A stretch of 64,000 bases of DNA from Dactylorhiza incarnata (lineage: Eukaryota > Streptophyta > Magnoliopsida > Asparagales > Orchidaceae), in contig JAWHQI010000121.1 of assembly GCA_033032865.1 (NCBI GenBank), positions 1,736,001 to 1,800,000 of the forward strand, given 5' to 3'. Both the position numbers and the translations under genes were made by a program. The notes under the pieces are model-generated. The model saw only the letters and a program-made list of their open reading frames with translations, was not told the DNA's origin and did no database searches. Shown piece by piece: positions 31,531 through 43,509 of this stretch (position 1 is the first letter of the stretch; the number at the start of each line of letters is the position of its first letter).

Positions 31531-33276
31531 AAATCCTTGCTGGTCCCTAGCAAGTTAATTCTTACTATTGCAGTAGGTGAAAGATAAACTGCCAAGATAG
31601 AGTTCAATGATCCTTTTTCTCACAGAAATTAATCAAAGCATACTCAAGAATTCCGCTTTACTTAACTGATAAGCTTTACAATCCTAAGAGCTCAGATCTC
31701 GCAAATCCGTTAGTCGAAAGAAGAGAACGCATCATTAAGAATTTTGGTGATGTGTGTGTGCTTTCTTCAAAACTATTTACTCCCCCGCAAAATTTTTCTC
31801 ATTGAACCTCTGCAATTATTGGGAAGGATAAGAATTTGCTAAGCTATTGATTTTAGTCTCCACATGAGTTAGTAGTTCAATTGGAAATAGGATTGACTTT
31901 GGCTTGGTTTGACATTTATGGATAATTTTGATAGTGGAATGACATTCTCTAGTTAGTAATCTTAATAAATTTGTCATATTATGGGGTTTATCAACATATA
32001 TTATTATTTTTTTTCTTTTCATAGTAGGGATCATTCCAAGTACATGTGTACATACCTAGGCCACATAATCACTATGATGTTTTTTTTTTACTTCCTTTTT
32101 TTTTTTACTATATATCACAGTAGGGATCATTCCAAGTATGTATACAAATACTTAGGCCACATAATCACTATGAAATTTACCCTTTTTTTTTTAAAATTAA
32201 ACACCCATAAATGACTACTTATGAAGATACAACTAGTAGGCACATAGGGAATTTAAGCATGGCATGGTGTATATCAAAGTGGAAAGAATAAGGCTCAAAA
32301 TATTTAGTGGATGCTCGAAATGAATTAACTTCCTAAACTCAAGTCTTGACTTACATCGTTAACTCAGCTTTTGCTCACTCCTCCCAATTCTCTTTAGAAG
32401 TTAATAATACAAGATTGCCGGGAAGTAAAAGTGAATTAAAGTAAGTGGTGCATGAAAGAAACTCTTAAGTGAGCTTTACCAACAAAAATCGTTCTAACTT
32501 CAAATTGAAAATCCGAACTCTCAGGTTAGTTTAGCCGTACTAATTAATTATCAATGGACAACTAGAATAACTCATTCATTAATTAATGCGAGAATCCAGA
32601 TCATAAAAATCACAATTTATCAATTCACCCAACTTGTGAAGGCAATACTAATCACCCCCACACTTGCACTGTTACTAGACCCTAGCAAGATTATCTCAAA
32701 ATAATGATCACAATCCTGCTCATTACTCAACATATAAAAGAATTTGAAGAAAATGTAATTGAAACTGAAGTACTCCCCTAGAATTTCTGAAGTCTGAATA
32801 TCTGGAGGATTTGTTGTCTGTTTAATTTTGAATCTCTTGCTCGGCTAGTTCCTCTTGCGACCCCAAACTCCAAAATGATGCCCTGTCACTTACAAGCATG
32901 CATATATATAGAAACAACAATTAGACTATCAAAGAATATCGGGGATTTGATTGAAACGACGGCGGCTATCCCATTTAAAATTAAATTACGCCAACACGCA
33001 GACCGGTTCAGCCGGACCGTTCCAATCCTTTCGCCTCCGCTCCTTCCAATTTTTTGGCCGAAAATTAAGGGTTGCAACTATTTAATTTCTGTTGTTGCAA
33101 CAACTACAAACTGCCCTCTTTAAATTTCTCTCTCGCCATTTCCCATGACCACAAGACTCTTTAACTCAAAGAACTAATTGAAACAGAATTAATTTAAGAT
33201 AAAAATAACTATAGAACGATGGGTTGCCTCCCACCTAGCGCCTAATTTCCAGTCCCGGCAGGACTTCCCGACATGT
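31531..33276 (-). other. 3' non-coding region of D
   Basis: About 1.7 kb with no ORF above 82 codons and no env-like motif. It contains a direct repeat of about 55 bp with TAGGGATCATTCCAAGTA (near 32025 and 32122), T-rich tracts, a second polypurine-like motif (32654-32668), and a second copy of GTTGCAACTATTTAATTTC (33071-33089) that also occurs in the LTR (31267-31285). Confidence 0.7.
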
Positions 33277-36200
33277 TCAGTTCTCAAAGATGAATGATGA
33301 TTTCTTTAAATCATCGTTGTCACTCATATAAATTTTTAGTCTTTGTCCATTTACTTTAAACTCCGATCCATCTTCCTCCTTGTAGATTGTGACTGCTCCA
33401 TAAGGGTGAACTTCCTTAACCAAAAATGGTCCTGACCATCTAGATTTCAACTTGCCCGGGAACAATCTCAGTCTTGAGTTATATAATAAGACCAATTGCC
33501 CCGGTTTAAAATCCTTCTTCCTTAATCTTGAGTCATGCCATCTTTTCGTTCTTTCTTTGTAAATTTCAGAATTGTCGTACGCATTCATCCGAATTTCCTC
33601 GAGTTCGTTTAGTTGAAGAAGCCTTTGTTTACCGGCATTTTGAAAATTGAAGTTCAGTTTCTTAATCGCCCAATACGCCTTGTGTTCTAGCTCTACCGGT
33701 AAACGACAAGCCTTCCCATAAATTAACTTATACGGGGTTAATCCTAGAGGTGTTTTATATGCAGTTCTATATGCCCAAAGAGCATCGCTGAGTTTATGAG
33801 CCCAATCTTTTCTATTGATGTTTACTGTTTTCTCCAAGATTGTTTTGATTTCTCTATTAGACACCTCAGCCAACCCATTGGTTTGTGGATGATATGCAAG
33901 AGCAATTTTATGATTCACACCATACTTCTTCAACAATGATTTAAATTGCCAATTGCAGAAGTGTGACCCTCCATCACTAATAATGGCCCTAGGGGTGCCA
34001 AATCTATTGAAGATGTTCTTTAAGAATTTAAGTACCGTTTGGGCATCATTAGTCTTGGTCGCAACGGCCTCTATCCATTTTGATACGTAGTCCACAGCTA
34101 CTAGGATATATAAATTTCCGTTTGAATTTATAAACGGACCCATAAAATCTATTCCCCACATATCAAATATTTCGATTTCTAATATGTTATTTAGAGGCAT
34201 GCTATCTCGTTGGCCTATATTTCCAATTCTTTGACATGCATCACAATGTTTTGCAAAGTTATGCGCATCTTTATATAATGTCGGCCAATAAAATCCTGCT
34301 TCTAACACTTTCAACGCCGTTTTCTGCCCCATAAAATGCCCTCCGTAAGGAGAAGCATGACATCTTTCTAGGATCTTAGGTACTTCCACCTCGGGAATAC
34401 AACGTCTTATGATTTGGTCAGCACAATATTTGAATAAATATGGTGCATCCCAAAAATATGTCCTCACTTGTTGTAAAAACCTTTTCTTTTGTTGATAACT
34501 TACCTCCGGTGGCAATACTCTACTCACGATGTAATTTACTATGTCTGCATACCATGGTGGACTATTTTCTGATACCGCTAAGACTTGCTCATCAGGAAAA
34601 TGTTCCTTGATGCCTACTTCTTTATCTTTTTCTTCACTTTGCTCTAATCTTGATAGATGATCTGCTACGGGGTTTTCTGCCCCTTTTCTATCCTTAATTT
34701 TGAGGTCAAATTCTTGTAATAGCAAAATCCATCTTATAAGTCTGGGCTTGGCATCTTTCTTGTCTACCAAATACCTTATTGCGGCATGATCCGTGTAAAC
34801 TATAACTTTTGAGTTAATCAAGTACGAGCGGAATTTATCAAAGGCAAATACTACCGATAATAATTCCTTATCCGTGGTTGTATAGTTTACTTGGGCTTCA
34901 TTTAAAGTTTTACTTGCATAGTAAATGGTGTGAAAGATTTTGTTATGTGTTTGGCCTAAAACTGCCCCTAGAGCATAGTTACTTGCATCGCACATTAAGA
35001 TGAACGGTAAATTCCAATTAGGAGCTATTACAATAGGTGATGAAATCAGATTTTTCTTTAACGTGTTAAAGGATTCAAGACAAGATTGATCGAACTGAAA
35101 AGGAGTGTCCTTTTCAAGGAGGTGGCTAAGAGGCTTAGATATCGCCGAGAAATTTTTTATAAACCTCCTATAAAAACCTGCATGCCCTAGAAAACTTCTA
35201 ACACCTTTTATGTTCGTAGGGGGTGGAAGTTTTTCAATTACTTCTATTTTTGATCGATCTACTTCTAAACCCCTATTGGAAATCTTATGACCTAGGACTA
35301 TGCCCTCTCTTGTCATGAAGTGACACTTTTCCCAATTTAGTACTAAATTGGTTTTCACACACCTCTCCAAAACTTTCTTCAACGACTCCAAACAATCTTC
35401 AAAAGATTTGCCAAATACAGAAAAGTCATCCATGAAAATCTCAATCCCTTCATCCATCAGATCAGAGAAAATAGCAATCATGCAGCGTTGAAACGTAGCG
35501 GGAGCATTACACAACCCAAATGGCATTTTACGGAAAGCAAATGTACCAAAAGGGCAAGTAAAGGTGGTCTTTTCTTGATCTTCAGGTGCAACCATTATTT
35601 GGTTATAACCTGAGTACCCATCCAGGAAACAAAAGTAATCATTCCCAGCTAACTTATCTAACACCTGATCGATGAATGGCAGAGGGAAGTGATCCTTTCT
35701 AGTTGATTGATTTAACTTTCTATAATCCATACATATGCGCCATCCAGTCACTGTTCTAGTAGGAATCAACTCATTATTCTCATTTTTTACTACAGTCATT
35801 CCACCCTTTTTAGGCACACACTGCACCGGACTAACCCATTTACTATCAGAAATCGGATAAATTATTCCAGCGTCTAACCATTTAATAATTTCTTTTTTAA
35901 CTACCTCCTTCATCGGAGGGCTAAGCCTTCTTTGATGTTCAATGGAGGTCTTTGAATCATCCTCCAATAATATCTTATGCATGCATATAGCGGGACTAAT
36001 GCCTTGAATGTCAGCAATAGTCCACCACATAGCCCCTTTGTATCTCTTAAGCACTTCTAATAATTCATTTTCCTTACATTGTTCTAAGGATGCGTCAATT
36101 ATTACCGGTAAAGTCTTATTATCTCCTAGGAAAGCATATTTTAGATGGTTTGGTAAAGGCTTTAATTCCAGTTGCGGTGATTCTATAATAGATGGTTTCA

Positions 36201-38634
36201 AAATTTTTACTTCACTTGATCTCTCAAGTGCTTCAACATTCTTATATGTTCTCCACTTTTCACTAGTATTAAAAACTTTAGCTAATTCCATAAACTCTTC
36301 GCCCTCGTCCCAATCTTCATTATTAAGAATTGCTAATAGTGATTTCTCCCAATGCTCATTCTTTTGAAAAGGTTTATTTAGAATTTCTATGTTATCAATT
36401 GAATGACATTCCTCCATATCATTGGGATATTTCATTGCCTTAAGGATATTGAATGTTACCTCTTCCTCATTAACTCTCATGGTAAGTTCTCCTTTTTGGA
36501 CGTCTATGAGAGTCCTTCCAGTCGCAAGGAAAGGTCTACCAAGAATGATAGGCACGTCTCTATCCTCCTCCATATCCAAAACCACGAAATCCACGGGAAA
36601 AATAAATTTCTCCACTTTCACTAACACATCTTCAACAATACCTTTTGGAAACGCCAATGTTCTATCAGCTAACTGAAGAGTTAAGGAAGTAGGTGCTATC
36701 TCTCCAAGACCTAAGGTCTTATAGATAGACAGTGGCATGAGATTGATACTCGCCCCTAGGTCACATAAAGCTCTACCCGAAAATTTCACACCTATTGAAC
36801 AAGGTATGGTAAAACTTCCCGGATCTTTTAATTTAGGTGGTAGTTTCTTTTGTAGTATAGCACTACATTCTTCAGTTAATGCCACTATCTCCTTTTCAGC
36901 AAATTTCCTCTTTTTTGAGAGTATATCTTTCATGAATTTGGCATAGCTAGGCATCTGCTCTAAGGCTTCCGCAAAAGGGATATTTATCGTCAACTTCTTA
37001 AACACTTCCATGAATTTTTGAAATTGTGTATCTAGCTTTGTCTTAGTGAGCCTAGATGGAAAAGGTGGAGGTGGATAACTTTTCTTTTCCTCCTCAAGGT
37101 CCACAACTTCTACCCCTTTTTCAACACTAGGTTCCTCTATCCCTTTTATGTTACCTTCTTTCCATTTCTTTTCATCTTCCTTCAATTTATCACGTAGTAA
37201 GTCCCCACCCGGAATCTTATTCCCACTTCTTAGGGTAACCGATTTGCAGTGGTTAGCCGAGTCATCTCTTTTTGGATTAGGAGTGGTATCGGCGGGTAAT
37301 GTTCCTGCCGGCCTTAGATTTAGTGCGTTAGCAATCTGTCCTATAGAGTTCTCTAATGACCTAAGAGATGATTCTATCCCCACTACCCTTGCATCACTCT
37401 TTTGAAACATTTCCAAGATTACTTCATCAGTTAATTTTCTTGAATTCCCTTGATTGTTGTGTGGGATATGATTGAATCCTGGCGGTTGATTAACATTTTG
37501 AGTATTTCTCCATGAGAAGTTAGGGTGGTTTCGCCATTCAGGATGGTAATGATTCGGAAGAATATGTTGTCTTTGGCCACCTACATAGTTAGCTTCCTCT
37601 GAAACCTGATTCAATTGTTCTATGGTGAACGCGGCATTCGGGTTTGGCAACTGAATACTATTGATGGATGGCATCACTGTATTTTGACTTAAAGAATCTA
37701 ATCGCTTATTTATTATATTAAATTGTGATGTCATCTGCGCAGCTAACGATGTGATTTGATCAACCTGATGGACTCCTATTGGAATGTTATTCCCTTGTCT
37801 CTCAAATGACTGGTAGTTGTTAGAAGTAAGATCCTCTAAAATAGCATAGGCATCTTCGGGATATTTTTTCATTAACGACCCCCCTGCAGCACCATCTACT
37901 AAGATCATGGTCGCAGTCTGTAACCCATTATAAAAAGTAGATACTTGTTGGTGTTGGGCTAACCCATGATGCGGACATTTTCTTAGTAACTCTTTAAAAC
38001 GCTCCCAAGCGTCGTAAAGAGTCTCACCATGATTTTGCACAAAGGTGGTGATGTCTCGAATTAACTTAGCCGTTTTAGATGGAGGGAAATATTTATTCAA
38101 AAACTTCTCTACTAATTGTTCCCATGTGGTTATAGAACCATGTGGTAACGAATTAAGCCAATCCTTAGCTTTTCCTTCTAAGGAGAAGGGGAATAACATT
38201 AGTTGAATCGCTTCACTTGAAGCCCCATTTACTTTATACATATCACAAATTTCTAAGAATGACCTTAGATGAGAATTAGCATCTTCCGAGTTAAGACCCC
38301 CAAACTTGTTATGTTGGATTAGTTGCATAATAGTGGAGTCTATTTTGAAATTATTAGCAGCTATCGCAGGACGGGCTATGCTAAAATGTAATCCTCCTCG
38401 TAAAGGTGTGTTATAATCTCGGCATGTCATTCTAGGTGCATTTGGTTGACCATTTTGGTCAACTTGCCCATTAGGTTCTACTTGCTCCTCATTATTTATT
38501 GCATTATTTTGCTCGTTATCTTCCATTTCAAGATTGATAGTGTTATAATTCTTCTGGTTCCTTCTATTCAACCTACAAGTTCGCTCGATTTCGGAGTTCA
38601 ACGGTAATATTTCAGTGCCTCGATATCTGGACAT
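33277..38634 (-). CDS. gag-pol: Athila-type gag-pol polyprotein, intact (1785 aa)
   Basis: A single open frame from ATG 38634, about 100 nt after the primer-binding site. Domains in order: gag core (about residues 90-280, with [20 protein letters not shown]); protease with [11 protein letters not shown] (about 625), the D-L-G-A form usual in this lineage; RT with MDYRKLN, YSGYNQI and FMDD (about 1068); RNase H with [13 protein letters not shown] and YTDHAA (about 1281). The integrase follows with an HHCC finger (CDACQRIG), GIDFMG, SDGGSHF and [10 protein letters not shown], which give D, D and E at about 1495, 1553 and 1590. No key residue is missing. Products should assemble into cytoplasmic virus-like particles and integrate cDNA. 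The close LTR identity suggests recent activity. Confidence 0.95.
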   Translation of the reverse strand: MSRYRGTEILPLNSEIERTCRLNRRNQKNYNTINLEMEDNEQNNAINNEEQVEPNGQVDQNGQPNAPRMTCRDYNTPLRGGLHFSIARPAIAANNFKIDSTIMQLIQHNKFGGLNSEDANSHLRSFLEICDMYKVNGASSEAIQLMLFPFSLEGKAKDWLNSLPHGSITTWEQLVEKFLNKYFPPSKTAKLIRDITTFVQNHGETLYDAWERFKELLRKCPHHGLAQHQQVSTFYNGLQTATMILVDGAAGGSLMKKYPEDAYAILEDLTSNNYQSFERQGNNIPIGVHQVDQITSLAAQMTSQFNIINKRLDSLSQNTVMPSINSIQLPNPNAAFTIEQLNQVSEEANYVGGQRQHILPNHYHPEWRNHPNFSWRNTQNVNQPPGFNHIPHNNQGNSRKLTDEVILEMFQKSDARVVGIESSLRSLENSIGQIANALNLRPAGTLPADTTPNPKRDDSANHCKSVTLRSGNKIPGGDLLRDKLKEDEKKWKEGNIKGIEEPSVEKGVEVVDLEEEKKSYPPPPFPSRLTKTKLDTQFQKFMEVFKKLTINIPFAEALEQMPSYAKFMKDILSKKRKFAEKEIVALTEECSAILQKKLPPKLKDPGSFTIPCSIGVKFSGRALCDLGASINLMPLSIYKTLGLGEIAPTSLTLQLADRTLAFPKGIVEDVLVKVEKFIFPVDFVVLDMEEDRDVPIILGRPFLATGRTLIDVQKGELTMRVNEEEVTFNILKAMKYPNDMEECHSIDNIEILNKPFQKNEHWEKSLLAILNNEDWDEGEEFMELAKVFNTSEKWRTYKNVEALERSSEVKILKPSIIESPQLELKPLPNHLKYAFLGDNKTLPVIIDASLEQCKENELLEVLKRYKGAMWWTIADIQGISPAICMHKILLEDDSKTSIEHQRRLSPPMKEVVKKEIIKWLDAGIIYPISDSKWVSPVQCVPKKGGMTVVKNENNELIPTRTVTGWRICMDYRKLNQSTRKDHFPLPFIDQVLDKLAGNDYFCFLDGYSGYNQIMVAPEDQEKTTFTCPFGTFAFRKMPFGLCNAPATFQRCMIAIFSDLMDEGIEIFMDDFSVFGKSFEDCLESLKKVLERCVKTNLVLNWEKCHFMTREGIVLGHKISNRGLEVDRSKIEVIEKLPPPTNIKGVRSFLGHAGFYRRFIKNFSAISKPLSHLLEKDTPFQFDQSCLESFNTLKKNLISSPIVIAPNWNLPFILMCDASNYALGAVLGQTHNKIFHTIYYASKTLNEAQVNYTTTDKELLSVVFAFDKFRSYLINSKVIVYTDHAAIRYLVDKKDAKPRLIRWILLLQEFDLKIKDRKGAENPVADHLSRLEQSEEKDKEVGIKEHFPDEQVLAVSENSPPWYADIVNYIVSRVLPPEVSYQQKKRFLQQVRTYFWDAPYLFKYCADQIIRRCIPEVEVPKILERCHASPYGGHFMGQKTALKVLEAGFYWPTLYKDAHNFAKHCDACQRIGNIGQRDSMPLNNILEIEIFDMWGIDFMGPFINSNGNLYILVAVDYVSKWIEAVATKTNDAQTVLKFLKNIFNRFGTPRAIISDGGSHFCNWQFKSLLKKYGVNHKIALAYHPQTNGLAEVSNREIKTILEKTVNINRKDWAHKLSDALWAYRTAYKTPLGLTPYKLIYGKACRLPVELEHKAYWAIKKLNFNFQNAGKQRLLQLNELEEIRMNAYDNSEIYKERTKRWHDSRLRKKDFKPGQLVLLYNSRLRLFPGKLKSRWSGPFLVKEVHPYGAVTIYKEEDGSEFKVNGQRLKIYMSDNDDLKKSSFIFEN

Positions 38635-38736
38635 ACAACGATGTCCAATAGTTGAAGAATAAAAATGAAAACAATACTTGAACTCAGATTACTAAGAATT
38701 ACTAATATCACAAGATAACACTTAGAAGAAAACTTG

Positions 38737-38754
38737 TCCCCGGCAACGGCGCCA
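38737..38754 (-). other. Primer-binding site of D (tRNA-Asp)
   Basis: On the minus strand TGGCGCCGTTGCCGGGGA, 7 nt from the 5' LTR. This is the usual Athila primer site, complementary to the 3' end of tRNA-Asp. Confidence 0.9.
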
Positions 38755-38761
38755 GAAAACT

Positions 38762-40158
38762 TGATGCACGTTTTGTTGTGATGATTATATAGATGCTACG
38801 CAAGTGAACGTGTCGCGTCAAGTATCAAATGGAAAGTAGAGTGTCGAACCCACAGAGACAATAATTTTTCTAAGCTTATGAGTACTAGCAATTATCTCTT
38901 CTTCTAAGTCAAGCAAAAATCACAAGGTTCTGAAAGAGTGTAATTAAACTAAATCACGAAACTAAACTAAGTTGAGAATATAATAATGAGAAATACGAGT
39001 TTCATATGATGATCCCTAATCTTAGTTTGCTTTTTGTGAAGAAAAAAATTCAATTGAATTCACACTAGTTTTATCTTGTGGAAATCCTAGATTCGCGATG
39101 AGCATCTCTCGATTTCATCATCGCCATATGCACATTTAGTGAGTAGCCTTAAATTAAGACTACACAAGTAAACATACGCATAAAAATACGGATCTCTATT
39201 CCACAACTAGAATGATAGCGATACGCTAAATCATATGTAGCCAAATTAAATTCTCGAAACTTGCGAACGCAGCTCTCGCATATAGAACGCAGTAGGAAGC
39301 ACAAGATGGTAATCTCTTAACATCATCACTAAAGAAGAGAATAAAATTTAAGAAATAAACCAAATTTAAACTCAATCGTTCATGTAAACCTTAAAGCAAA
39401 CTTCGAATAGTTCACAACATATAAAACTCGCAAGCGAATTAGTTCATCATGGTCAAAAGCACAAGAAATGTGAGAGATGATTCAATAAACATAATGATTC
39501 AAAGTAGAACGAGCCAACCAATTGATATCCCAGAATTCCCCTACAAGGACTGCTGTCACCAAGCCTTGCACAGAACTGGATTTGTTGCGTGGCTTCTTCT
39601 TCCTTCGGATCCAGTGAACAGTAATTTTCGGCCCTCTCTTGTGTGCCCTATCTCCACAAAATCTCCTCCCCGGTTCTCCTTCTTGATTCTCCTTTGAAAA
39701 TCCTTCCAATCCCCCTTTATTTCCTGCCATAACCGCCCAATAAATCCTGTCCAAGAGTCCCAAGAGTCGCAGCTTTTCATAATTATAATCAGCGCCAGAT
39801 TTCAAATTTCCGATTTTAAACTCGCCATCAGGTTGTTGCAACCTTTTATTTCTGGGAGTTGCAACAACCCACCTGCGCTGCTTTACTTTGCTGAACAGAG
39901 GTTGTGACGTTGCAACTATTTAATTTCGGACGTTGCAACCTCTTTGCCTGCTATGATATTTAACCAAATTTTCTTCTTCCAAGCACATTCCATCGTCGCA
40001 TCTAGTCCAAATCCATCAGAAAAAGACCAAATTAGCCACAACTCAAATAAATACGAGTTTACTTCTATTTCAATATCATTTAAACCTATTTTAATTGATT
40101 TAATTGAGTAATTCATAGGAAATATTGGCAAAGATGACTTCCGTTTTGGAAGTTATCA
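38762..40158 (-). repeat. 5' LTR of D (1397 bp)
   Basis: Line-by-line comparison with 30120-31516 shows a single G/A difference (31138 versus 39780). The right flank is the TSD GGCTC. Confidence 0.95.
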
Positions 40159-40163
40159 GGCTC

Positions 40164-40740
40164 GCCCCCGCTACCACCAAGGGGGGCGAGCCCGGGCCGC
40201 TGCTTAGGGGCTCCCCCCGCTCCCCCCAAGGGGGGCGAGCCCGGGCTGCTGCCCAGGGGCTCGCCCCCGCTCCCAGCTAGGGGGGCGTGCCCGGGCTGCT
40301 GCCCAGGGGCTCGCCCCCGCTCCCACCAACGGGGGCGAGCCCGGGCTGCTGCCCAGGGGCTCGCCCCTGCTCCCCCCAAGGGGGGCGAGCCCGGGCTGCT
40401 GCCCAGGGGCTCGCCCCTCTCCCAGCTAGGGGGGCGAGCCCGGGCTGCTGCCCAGGGGCTTGCCCCCGCTCCCACCAAGGGGGGCGAGCCCGGGCTGCTG
40501 CCCAGGGGCTCGCCCCCGCTCCCCCCAAGGGGGGCGAGCCCGGGCTGCTGCCCAGGGGCTCGCCCCCGCTCCAAGCTAGGGGGGCGAGCCTGGGCTGCTG
40601 CCCAGGGGCTCGCCCCCGCTCCCCCCAAGGAGGGCGAGCCCGGGCTGCTGCCCAGGGGATCGCCCCCACTCCCCCCAAGGGGGGCGAGCCCGGGCTGCTG
40701 CCCAGGGGCTCGCCCCCACTCCCAGCAAGGGGGCGAGACC
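40164..40740. repeat. GC-rich palindromic array of C left LTR, main part
   Basis: About eleven units of roughly 50 bp. Each has GGGGCGAGCCCGGGCTGCTG, then CCCAGGGGCTCGCCCCCGCT, then a variable CCC(ACC/CCC/AGC)AAG. GGCGAGCCC and GGGGCTCGCC make every unit an inverted repeat. Long ORFs on both strands here are by-products of the low-complexity sequence, not genes. Confidence 0.9.
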
Positions 40741-41006
40741 GGGCCATCGCCCGGTGATCTCGCCCCCGCCCCCAACATTAAGGGGCGAGAGGAGGAGGGG
40801 CGAGCCCCCCTCTCGCCCCCCGCGTCCAAGGAAGGGGCGAGCTTCTCTCGCACCCACGCCCAGTAGGGGACGAGCCCAAGAGGGCATTCAGTCTGCGTTC
40901 AGCACCGTGGAACGGCGGGATTTGGCTATTCCCAGGCCAAGTCCGGGGTATTTTGGTAATTTCACGGATCCGTTTTTGGTTATTCGCAGCCCAACTTCAG
41001 AAATCC

Positions 41007-41015
41007 TATAAATAG
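41007..41015 (+). promoter_or_regulatory. TATA box, C left LTR
   Basis: TATAAATAG, followed about 35 bp later by a CT-rich leader. The same box is in the right LTR at 44944-44952. Confidence 0.7.
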
Positions 41016-41382
41016 GACCAAGGGGGCATCATTTGGAGGGATCTCATTCTAGGCTAGCTCTCTCCCTCTCTCTCTCCCTCCCCAAGTCTCTCTAGGGGGT
41101 GAGGAGAGCCTCCAGTGGTGCCCAAGCTTAGTAGTGGCTTGGGTGGGGAAGTTCCTAGGGAACTTCCGGGTATGTGGCGGGACCTCCCCACTAAGCCCTT
41201 GGTCCAGTTCCTAGTTCCAACACCTTCAACCTAGAGCTCTCCCTTGGGAGGAGTAAGGATTGGTCGCCCCTCGGCTAGTTGAGGGTCCCGAACTCCACAG
41301 AGACTAAGTCTTGTTCGCAAGTCTCGGTTTCAACACATGGTGCGGTGTGCGTGGAGTGTGACTGATTCAAGAAACTCTTAAG

Positions 41383-42360
41383 ATGAGCTCCATGGCTGGA
41401 GGTGGAGGATCCGACCCAGGTCGCTCGCAACCCCTGGTGGATGGAGCGACGTTGGAGATGTTTAAAAATTTTAGGCAAGAGGTCCTGCAGACCTTGCAGG
41501 TGGCTTTCGCCTCGATAGGCGATGGCAGGAGAGGAAGTGGTCCGGAGGTCTCGCCCCGACAGGAGGGTGAGATCCCTCTCAACCAACCAACCAGAGAGGA
41601 GGTGTCGGGAGGGGGCGAGTGGGGAGGCGCCAGGCCCCCACTCGCCTAGCCCCAAGGGGGCGAGTGGGGAGGCGCCAGGCCCCCACTCGCCCAGCCCCAA
41701 GAGGGCGAGTGGGGAGGCGCCAGGCCCCCACTCGCCCAGCCCCAAAGGGGGGCGAGCACGGGAGGTCCCTTTTGTGAGCTGATCCTCTCGGCCCCGATTC
41801 CGGAGGGGTTCAAGGGGGCGAGGATGTCTCACTACTTCGGCAAGGATGACCCCGTCTTACACCTGCAGTGGTTTGAAGACACGGTGTCCATCATGCCCAT
41901 GACGGACGCGTTCAAGTGTCGAATCTTCGCGACAACTCTGAAGGAGAAGGCTAGAGATTGGTTCCACCAGCTCCCTGCGGGATCCATCAATGCCTTCGAA
42001 GACTTATGCCGAGTTTTCCTGCTACGCTTCTCGACGTTAAGGAAGAATAAGAAAGATGCCGAAGCACTTTTCAAGATCAAGAAAGAACCAGAGGAGTCGC
42101 TGGCTCACTATCTGGAATGGTTCAGGGAGGAGGTTCTCCTCATCCAAGAGGTGCCCGGGTACACCCTCAAGCTCGCCTTCACGGTGGGGCTGCGGGAGGG
42201 TTTCTTCAAAATGGACCTCAAGAGAAGAGCTCCTGTGTCCTTTGAGGAGTTGATGGAAAGGGCGGCCGAGGAAGTTGAAAGTGAGGAGGCCAACCCGGAG
42301 TTCACAAGAAGGCTGGCCAAGCTGAGTGAGCCAGAGGCAAGGCAGCAGGGGGGAGAGTAA
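41383..42360 (+). pseudogene. gag: Gypsy gag of element C, one nonsense codon
   Basis: ATG 41383 (MSSMAGGGGSDPG) opens a frame that runs to TAA 42358-42360, broken once by TAG at 41647-41649, where the sister repeat units have CAG. Residues about 77-122 are three 15-residue tandem repeats of the type GEWGGARPPLAQPQ, encoded by 45-bp DNA repeats. The C-terminal half is a clear retrotransposon gag core: ARDWFHQLPAGSINAFEDL, FLLRFSTLRKNKKDAEALF and GLREGFFKMDL. Readthrough or a sister copy would be needed for full-length protein. It should package C RNA together with partner enzymes. Confidence 0.85.
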
Positions 42361-42473
42361 AGGCCCCCAAGAGGAAGTTCGACCAGGAGGAGGACAACTT
42401 CCAGGAAGAAGAGACTGACCTCCCAGGGTGGAGGCAGGAGTCGAAGGCGCCCTCTCCACCACCCCAGCAAACC

Positions 42474-42689
42474 ATGGCAATCGGTTGGGGAAGAAGGAGG
42501 AGAGCCAGGCAAGCGGAAAGAAGAGGAAAAAGAAGGGATGCGGCTAAGTTGCCCTACTGTGACTTCCACGAGGAGGAGGGTCACACGACATCCACCTGCC
42601 CTGAGTTCTTGGAACTGAAGGAGGCAAGGGGTCTAAGGCAGCAACCTCAACAACCAGAGGAGGTCGAGGAAGACCAGACTTGGGAGTAA
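42474..42689 (+). pseudogene. gag: Zinc-binding C-terminal gag segment of C
   Basis: In another frame from the gag core (a shift of +2 somewhere in 42340-42474). A lysine/arginine-rich segment is followed by YCDFHEEEGHTTSTC, the CX2HX4HX4C-like finger seen in Tat-type gags (compare CEYHKEGGHLTEDC in A2 at 45801-45842), and an acidic tail ending at TAA 42687-42689. This similarity suggests C derives from, or is mobilised by, a Tat-type element. Confidence 0.7.
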
Positions 42690-42803
42690 GAGACCAAGTG
42701 GGTTTCCATGCTTAGTTTTTATTTCTACCCCTAAGTCCATGTAATGTGATGTTTTGTTTCCGTACCTAGTTTTCTCACATGTATTAGGAGGGTTAATATA
42801 ATA
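42690..42803. other. Short unique spacer of element C
   Basis: Non-coding AT-rich link between the gag segment and the 86-bp array. Nothing recognisable. Confidence 0.5.
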
Positions 42804-43491
42804 GCATGATGTTTCAAAAGTACTTAGCCTCGATGCTGGCCCGCTGACCAGACTCCCACCTAGCTGGCAGGGCCGGGAACCGCTCGATGGCATGATGTTT
42901 CAAAAGTACTTAGCCTTGATGCTGGCCCGCTGACCAGGCTCCCACCTAGCTGGCAGGGCCGGGAACCGCTCGATGGCATGATGTTTCAAAAGTACTTAGC
43001 CTCGATGCTGGCCCGCTGACCAGGCTCCCACCTAGCTGGCAGGGCTGGGAACCGCTCGATGGCATGATGTTTCAAAAGTACTTAGCCTCGATGCTGGCCC
43101 GCTGACCAGGCTCCCACCTAGCTGGCAGGGCCGGGAACCGCTCGATGGCATGATGTTTCAAAAGTACTTAGCCTCGATGCTGGCCCGCTAACCAGGCTCT
43201 TACCTAGCTGGCAGGGCCGGGAACCGCTCGATGGCATGATGTTTCAAAAGTACTTAGCCTCGATGCTGGCCCGCTGACCAGGCTGCCACCTACCTGGCAG
43301 GGCCGGGAACCGCTCGATGGCATGATGTTTCAAAAGTACTTAGCCTCGATGCTGGTCCGCTGACCAGGCTCCCACCTAGCTGGCAGGGCCGGGAACCGCT
43401 CGATGGCATGATGTTTCAAAAGTACTTAGCCTCGATGCTGGCCCGCTGACCAGGCTCCCACCTAGATGGCAAGGCCAGGAACCGCTCAGTG
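42804..43491. repeat. 86-bp tandem array, 8 units
   Basis: GCATGATGTTTCAAAAGTAC starts at 42804, 42890, 42976, 43062, 43148, 43234, 43320 and 43406, an exact 86-bp period with few substitutions. Each unit contains an inverted pair around GGCCCGCTGACC and CTAGCTGGCAGGGCC. It sits in the place where pol would be in an autonomous element. Confidence 0.95.
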
Positions 43492-43509
43492 GCCGAAAAT
43501 TCTCTTAAG

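Larger units (their letters stand above)
30115..40163 (-). mobile_element. Athila-type gypsy element D, GGCTC TSD, apparently intact gag-pol
   Basis: LTRs of 1397 bp at 30120-31516 and 38762-40158 differ at one position (31138 G, 39780 A). GGCTC flanks both ends (30115-30119 and 40159-40163). A primer-binding site for tRNA-Asp, a 1785-codon gag-pol frame and a polypurine tract are in place. It is inserted inside the GC array of the left LTR of C. No env-like gene follows pol. Structure and LTR identity mark it as the youngest insertion here. Confidence 0.96.
29861..41335 (+). repeat. Left LTR of C, split by element D
   Basis: Two parts, 29861-30119 and 40164-41335, together about 1431 bp once D and one GGCTC repeat are set aside, compared with 1420 bp for the right LTR. 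The order is a short unique start, the GC-rich array, a unique segment, TATAAATAG at 41007-41015, a CT-rich leader and the end GTTTCAACA. Confidence 0.88.

Noticed and set aside
36008..37405. Plus-strand ORFs opposite the D polyprotein
   Set aside because: Shadows of the intact minus-strand gag-pol; no start context or domain.
40113..40887. Long ORFs on both strands with Gly/Ala/Pro-rich, collagen-like products (also 43891-44902)
   Set aside because: They are frame-independent products of the GC-rich ~50-bp array in the LTRs of C; open on several frames and strands at once, with no domain.
41336..41360. Primer-binding site of element C at TGGTGCGGTGTGCG just after the left LTR
   Set aside because: The position is right but I could not match it to a particular tRNA 3' end with confidence, so it is not listed as a feature.
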